DNA from: Pseudomonas sp. HMWF021
GTDB taxonomy: Bacteria > Pseudomonadota > Gammaproteobacteria > Pseudomonadales > Pseudomonadaceae
NCBI RefSeq assembly: GCF_003061005.1
Contig: NZ_QAIK01000067.1
Span: 20,124 to 74,757, forward strand
Length of the DNA: 54,634 nt
Direction of reading: 5' to 3'
Shown here piece by piece: positions 51,172 to 54,634 of this stretch. The notes beneath the pieces are model-generated. The model was not told the origin of the DNA, did no database searches, and saw only the letters and a list, made by a program, of their open reading frames with translations. Position numbers and translations under genes: made by a program. The first letter of the stretch is position 1; every line of letters begins with the position of its first letter.

Positions 51172-51213
51172 TGCGACAGGTGTGCGACATGTTGTCACAC
51201 GCGCCCTGTCGCA
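51172..51213. promoter_or_regulatory. Cluster of RegA/PrrA/RoxR-like half-sites upstream of cyo
   Basis: TGCGACA at 51172-51178 and 51183-51189 on the plus strand, TGTCACA at 51193-51199, and TGTCGCA at 51207-51213 (TGCGACA on the minus strand). RegA/PrrA-type regulators bind TGCGNC/GNCGCA half-sites with variable spacing, and the RoxSR system is known to control cyo in pseudomonads. The cluster lies about 670 bp before cyoA. Confidence 0.5.
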
Positions 51214-51879
51214 GGGCGTTTCGGCGACCCGGATTGGCGTAATGTTACAAAAAAGGATTGGTCTGTTTCGGCAATTTTCTGGTTTTGCACGCAGGTGCCA
51301 GATCAGGCAGTTTTAACAGGCTCTGGCAGATGGCCAGAGGCCTTTGAATATCGGGCTTTGCGCCAATTCGGCGTTGGGAAAAAGCCTTCGGAGCTGTCTG
51401 AACTGAGGTGGATAGGCTTACATTTTTTGGTGTTTTTGTTGAGAATCGATTTCGATAACATGCGGAACTTTTGCAAAAACGGTGATGGATTGTTGCTCTG
51501 AGCGATAAAAATTATTTCGGGATAAGACATGGTGTATAGGGCGCTACCTATCTACAATCGCCCGCACTGAATTCCCGGCACTGTTCGACCTTTATTAAGG
51601 AACCGGACAGGAAGTCGGGTGTCGAGCGGGCCGAAAGGCTTTCAAGACACCCAGGTGTCGGTGCCTTCCAACTTTCCGCACCAAATGGAATTGGTCTGTA
51701 ACAAGGCCTTTGACCACGAATTCGAATAAGAACTGACCGCTGTCCCAAGGTTTTGTCGAGCGTCTGACGCGCGACGGGCGGCCCTTATTCAATCCAAAGA
51801 AAATGCCAACCCTTGGCAGGGTGAAGTGTTGGCGATCAAAACCCAACTGCATTGCGCAAGCTGCTTTAGAGGTCGTGAG
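51214..51879 (+). other. Long non-coding region before cyoA
   Basis: About 670 bases with no gene I can defend. Features seen: a perfect GACACC-CA-GGTGTC inverted repeat (51646-51659), GCCAA-CCC-TTGGC near 51807-51819, and a TACAAT hexamer at 51553-51558 without a good -35. A frame from 51097 to 51501 starts inside the dsbB terminator, is Cys- and Arg-rich, and looks non-coding. The region probably carries the cyo promoter and a long 5' leader. Confidence 0.55.
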
Positions 51880-52821
51880 ATGAGTAAAAACAGGTACCCC
51901 AGATTACTAGGCCTAGTGCCGCTGCTCGGCACGTTGTTGCTGGGAGGCTGCAACATGACCCTGCTCAATCCAACGGGCCAGGTCGGCCTGGAACAGCGCA
52001 ACCTGATCATCACCGCCACGCTGCTGATGCTGTTGGTCGTTGTGCCGGTTATCGTCATGACCTTCCTGTTCGCCTGGAAGTACCGCGCGTCCAACAAGGA
52101 TGCCGTCTACACCCCGAAATGGTCGCACTCGACCAAAATCGAAGTGGCTGTGTGGACCATCCCGGTCCTGATCATCATCGCCCTGGGTTACATCACCTAC
52201 ATTTCGACCCACAAACTGGACCCGTACCGTCCGATTGAATCCGACGTCAAGCCGGTGACCATCGAAGTCGTGGCGCTGGACTGGAAGTGGCTGTTCATCT
52301 ACCCGGAACAAGGCATTGCCACGGTCAACAAGATCGTGTTCCCGGCACACACCCCGGTCAACTTCCGGATCACCTCCGACGCCGTGATGAACTCCTTCTT
52401 CATCCCGGGCCTGGGCGGCCAGATCTACGCAATGGCGGGCATGACCACCCGGCTGCACCTGATCGCTGACCGCAACGCTGAAATGGACGGTATCTCCGCC
52501 AACTACAGCGGCGCTGGTTTCACCGGTATGAAATTCAAAGCGATCGCAACTTCTCAGGAAGATTTCGACGCCTGGGTAAGTGAAGTCAAAAAGGCACCTA
52601 AACAGCTTGAACCAGCTGAATACGCAGCCCTTGCCAAGCCAAGCCAGAACAATCCAGTCGAGCTCTACTCCTCGGTCACGCCGAACCTGTTCCAGACCAT
52701 CGTCGACAAGTACGAAGGCATGAAACCGGGCAAGCCGCTGAAGCACGAGAAGAAAGAGAAAGAAGTGGCGGCAACGGACATGGACTCGAATTCGCATTCA
52801 GCTGCCGGGGCAGAGGAGTAA
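51880..52821 (+). CDS. cyoA: Cytochrome bo3 ubiquinol oxidase subunit II
   Basis: A 313-residue subunit II: a lipoprotein signal peptide with lipobox LLGGC (Cys24), two membrane helices and a periplasmic cupredoxin domain. The CuA ligands of cytochrome c oxidases are absent, as expected for a quinol oxidase ([20 protein letters not shown]). The C-terminal tail is rich in Lys, Glu and His. The start is ATG 51880 with AGAGGT upstream, chosen because the signal peptide begins there ([10 protein letters not shown]). cyoB follows after three bases. Confidence 0.96.
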   Translation: MSKNRYPRLLGLVPLLGTLLLGGCNMTLLNPTGQVGLEQRNLIITATLLMLLVVVPVIVMTFLFAWKYRASNKDAVYTPKWSHSTKIEVAVWTIPVLIIIALGYITYISTHKLDPYRPIESDVKPVTIEVVALDWKWLFIYPEQGIATVNKIVFPAHTPVNFRITSDAVMNSFFIPGLGGQIYAMAGMTTRLHLIADRNAEMDGISANYSGAGFTGMKFKAIATSQEDFDAWVSEVKKAPKQLEPAEYAALAKPSQNNPVELYSSVTPNLFQTIVDKYEGMKPGKPLKHEKKEKEVAATDMDSNSHSAAGAEE

Positions 52822-52824
52822 ACG

Positions 52825-54634
52825 ATGTTTGGTAAATTAAGTTGGGAAGCGATCCCTTTCCACGAGCCGATCGTGATGGTCACCATCTCGATGATCGCGC
52901 TCGGTGGTCTGGCGTTGTTCGCTGCAATCACCTACTTCAAGAAGTGGACCTACTTGTGGACCGAGTGGCTGACGTCGGTCGACCACAAGAAAATCGGTGT
53001 GATGTACATCATCGTTGCCATGGTCATGCTGCTGCGTGGCTTTGCCGACGCCATCATGATGCGTACCCAGCTGGCCATGGCCACCGAGGGTTCGCCTGGC
53101 TACCTGCCACCTGAACACTATGACCAGATCTTCACCGCTCACGGTGTGATCATGATCATCTTCATGGCGATGCCATTCTTCACCGGCCTGATGAACCTTG
53201 CAGTGCCGCTGCAGATCGGCGCGCGTGACGTTGCCTTCCCGTTCCTGAACTCCCTGAGCTTCTGGCTGCTGGTGTCCGGCGTTGTGCTGATCAACCTGTC
53301 CCTGGGCGTCGGCGAATTCGCCAAGACCGGCTGGGTTGCCTATCCGCCGCTGTCGGGTCTGCAGTACAGCCCTGGCGTGGGGATGGACTACTACATCTGG
53401 GCGCTACAGCTATCCGGGTTAGGTACGACGCTGACGGGGGTCAACTTCCTCGCCACCGTGCTGAAAATGCGTACCCCTGGCATGAAACTGATGGACATGC
53501 CGATCTTCACCTGGACCTGCACCTGGGCCAACGTTCTGATCGTGGCTTCGTTCCCGATCCTGACCGCTACCCTGGCACTGCTGACCCTCGACCGTTACAT
53601 GGATTTCCACATTTTCACCAATGAACTTGGTGGCAATCCAATGATGTACGTCAACCTGTTCTGGGCCTGGGGCCACCCTGAGGTTTACATCCTGATCCTG
53701 CCGGCATTCGGCATCTTCTCGGAAGTGATCTCGGCGTTCACCGGCAAGAAACTGTTCGGCCACCACTCGATGATCTACGCTTCGGGCGCGATCTCGGTAC
53801 TGGGCTTCATGGTTTGGCTGCACCACTTCTTCACCATGGGTTCGGGTGCCAGCGTCAACGCCTTCTTCGGTCTGGCGACGATGCTGATTTCCATCCCGAC
53901 GGGTGTGAAACTGTTCAACTGGCTGTTCACCATCTACCAGGGCCGTCTGCGCTTCACCAGCCAGGTGATGTGGACACTGGGCTTCATGGTGACCTTCGCC
54001 ATCGGCGGCATGACCGGCGTACTGCTGGCCATCCCGGGTGCTGACTTCGTTCTGCACAACAGCCTGTTCGTGATCGCGCACTTCCACAACGTGATCATCG
54101 GCGGCGCGGTATTCGGCTACATCGCAGGTTTCGGCTTCTACTTCCCGAAAGCGTTCGGCTTCAAGCTGCACGAAGGCTGGGGTAAAGCAGCGTTCTGGTT
54201 CTGGATCTCGGGCTTCTTCGTCGCGTTCATGCCGCTCTATGCACTGGGCTTCATGGGCATGACCCGTCGTCTGAACGCCACCACCAACCCTGAGTGGGTG
54301 CCGTACCTGTACGTGGCCATGTTCGGTGCGGTGATGATCGCTGTCGGTATCGCCTGCCAACTGATCCAGCTGTACGTCAGTGTGCGTGACCGCAACAAGC
54401 CAGAGAACATGTGCGAACACGGTGACCCGTGGAATGCCCACACTCTGGAATGGTCGACCTCGTCGCCACCTCCGTTCTACAACTTCGCTGTGCTGCCTAA
54501 GGCTGACTGCATCGACCCGTTCACCGAAGCCAAGGAAAACGGTACTGCGTACCAGGCTCCGGCCAAGTACGAGCCGATCCACATGCCGAACAACACCGCC
54601 ACTGGCGTGGTGATGGGCGCACTGCTGACCGTCT
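52825..54634 (+). CDS. cyoB: Cytochrome bo3 ubiquinol oxidase subunit I (3' end outside window)
   Basis: The frame is open from ATG 52825 to the last base (603 codons), so the C-terminal helices lie beyond the window. It is a heme-copper oxidase subunit I containing heme b, heme o3 and CuB. Heme and CuB ligand histidines occur in [30 protein letters not shown] and [11 protein letters not shown]. The N-terminal extension ([17 protein letters not shown]) is typical of CyoB. It reduces O2 to water and pumps protons. It is preceded by GGAGTAAACG, three bases after cyoA. Confidence 0.97.
   Translation, partial: MFGKLSWEAIPFHEPIVMVTISMIALGGLALFAAITYFKKWTYLWTEWLTSVDHKKIGVMYIIVAMVMLLRGFADAIMMRTQLAMATEGSPGYLPPEHYDQIFTAHGVIMIIFMAMPFFTGLMNLAVPLQIGARDVAFPFLNSLSFWLLVSGVVLINLSLGVGEFAKTGWVAYPPLSGLQYSPGVGMDYYIWALQLSGLGTTLTGVNFLATVLKMRTPGMKLMDMPIFTWTCTWANVLIVASFPILTATLALLTLDRYMDFHIFTNELGGNPMMYVNLFWAWGHPEVYILILPAFGIFSEVISAFTGKKLFGHHSMIYASGAISVLGFMVWLHHFFTMGSGASVNAFFGLATMLISIPTGVKLFNWLFTIYQGRLRFTSQVMWTLGFMVTFAIGGMTGVLLAIPGADFVLHNSLFVIAHFHNVIIGGAVFGYIAGFGFYFPKAFGFKLHEGWGKAAFWFWISGFFVAFMPLYALGFMGMTRRLNATTNPEWVPYLYVAMFGAVMIAVGIACQLIQLYVSVRDRNKPENMCEHGDPWNAHTLEWSTSSPPPFYNFAVLPKADCIDPFTEAKENGTAYQAPAKYEPIHMPNNTATGVVMGALLTV

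Noticed and set aside
51448-51466. Possible Fur box (GAGAATCGATTTCGATAAC) upstream of cyoA
   Set aside because: About 10 of 19 matches to the consensus by eye, no better than expected in AT-richer intergenic DNA.
51097-51501. 134-codon frame between dsbB and cyoA
   Set aside because: It begins inside the dsbB terminator, lacks a ribosome-binding site, and has Cys/Arg-rich composition unlike neighbouring genes.

Overview
The window is chromosomal DNA of a GC-rich gammaproteobacterium, almost certainly a Pseudomonas of the fluorescens group. The evidence is near-identity to known Pseudomonas proteins, the gene order from the acyl-CoA dehydrogenase through lpxC (the order I recall for P. aeruginosa PA4435 down to PA4406), and many copies of two Pseudomonas REP-type intergenic repeats. 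I see no phage, IS element, CRISPR array, tRNA or rRNA.

Layout. 1-2000: the end of an LCAD-type acyl-CoA dehydrogenase converging on a Tas-like aldo/keto reductase. 2170-7160: rplM-rpsI, the cytochrome bc1 operon petABC, and sspAB. 7280-10730 (minus strand): lpoA-yraN-diaA-dolP, divergent from rsmI. 11885-12240: RNase P RNA. 12535-30510: the complete division and cell-wall (dcw) cluster mraZ-rsmH-ftsL-ftsI-murE-murF-mraY-murD-ftsW-murG-murC-ddlB-ftsQ-ftsA-ftsZ-lpxC. Most of its genes overlap by 1-8 nt, and it is headed by a good sigma70 promoter and three tandem MraZ-type decamers.

30600-51050 is accessory and more variable. It holds a Cache-GGDEF diguanylate cyclase, an OprD-family porin, a small secreted protein, a four-gene operon (RND adaptor, RND pump, OmpR-type regulator, sensor kinase), a DUF6124-type gene behind a long structured leader, an Aer-like chemoreceptor, a CxxCxxCC protein, a CheV coupling protein with a GNAT enzyme, and the divergent norR/hmp nitric-oxide detoxification pair. 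That pair has three NorR sites and a sigma54-like promoter between its genes. It is followed by a decayed ester-cyclase fragment and dsbB. REP-type repeats sit in most of the gaps here and are absent between 7.3 and 30.5 kb. The last 3 kb begins the cyoABCDE cytochrome bo3 operon, with RegA/PrrA/RoxR-like half-sites far upstream and a long leader.

Most interesting observation: the ~244-nt leader (about 41265-41508) of the DUF6124-type gene. It contains consecutive hairpins, a 16-bp stem whose two non-Watson-Crick positions are both G-U on the + strand (pointing to RNA rather than DNA), a second upstream strand that could capture the same stem strand, a 9-bp long-range pairing, a duplicated ~28-nt motif, and a final hairpin covering the Shine-Dalgarno sequence. 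It reads like a switchable cis-regulatory RNA that I cannot match to any family I know. All of this is hand-read complementarity and needs covariation or probing to confirm.
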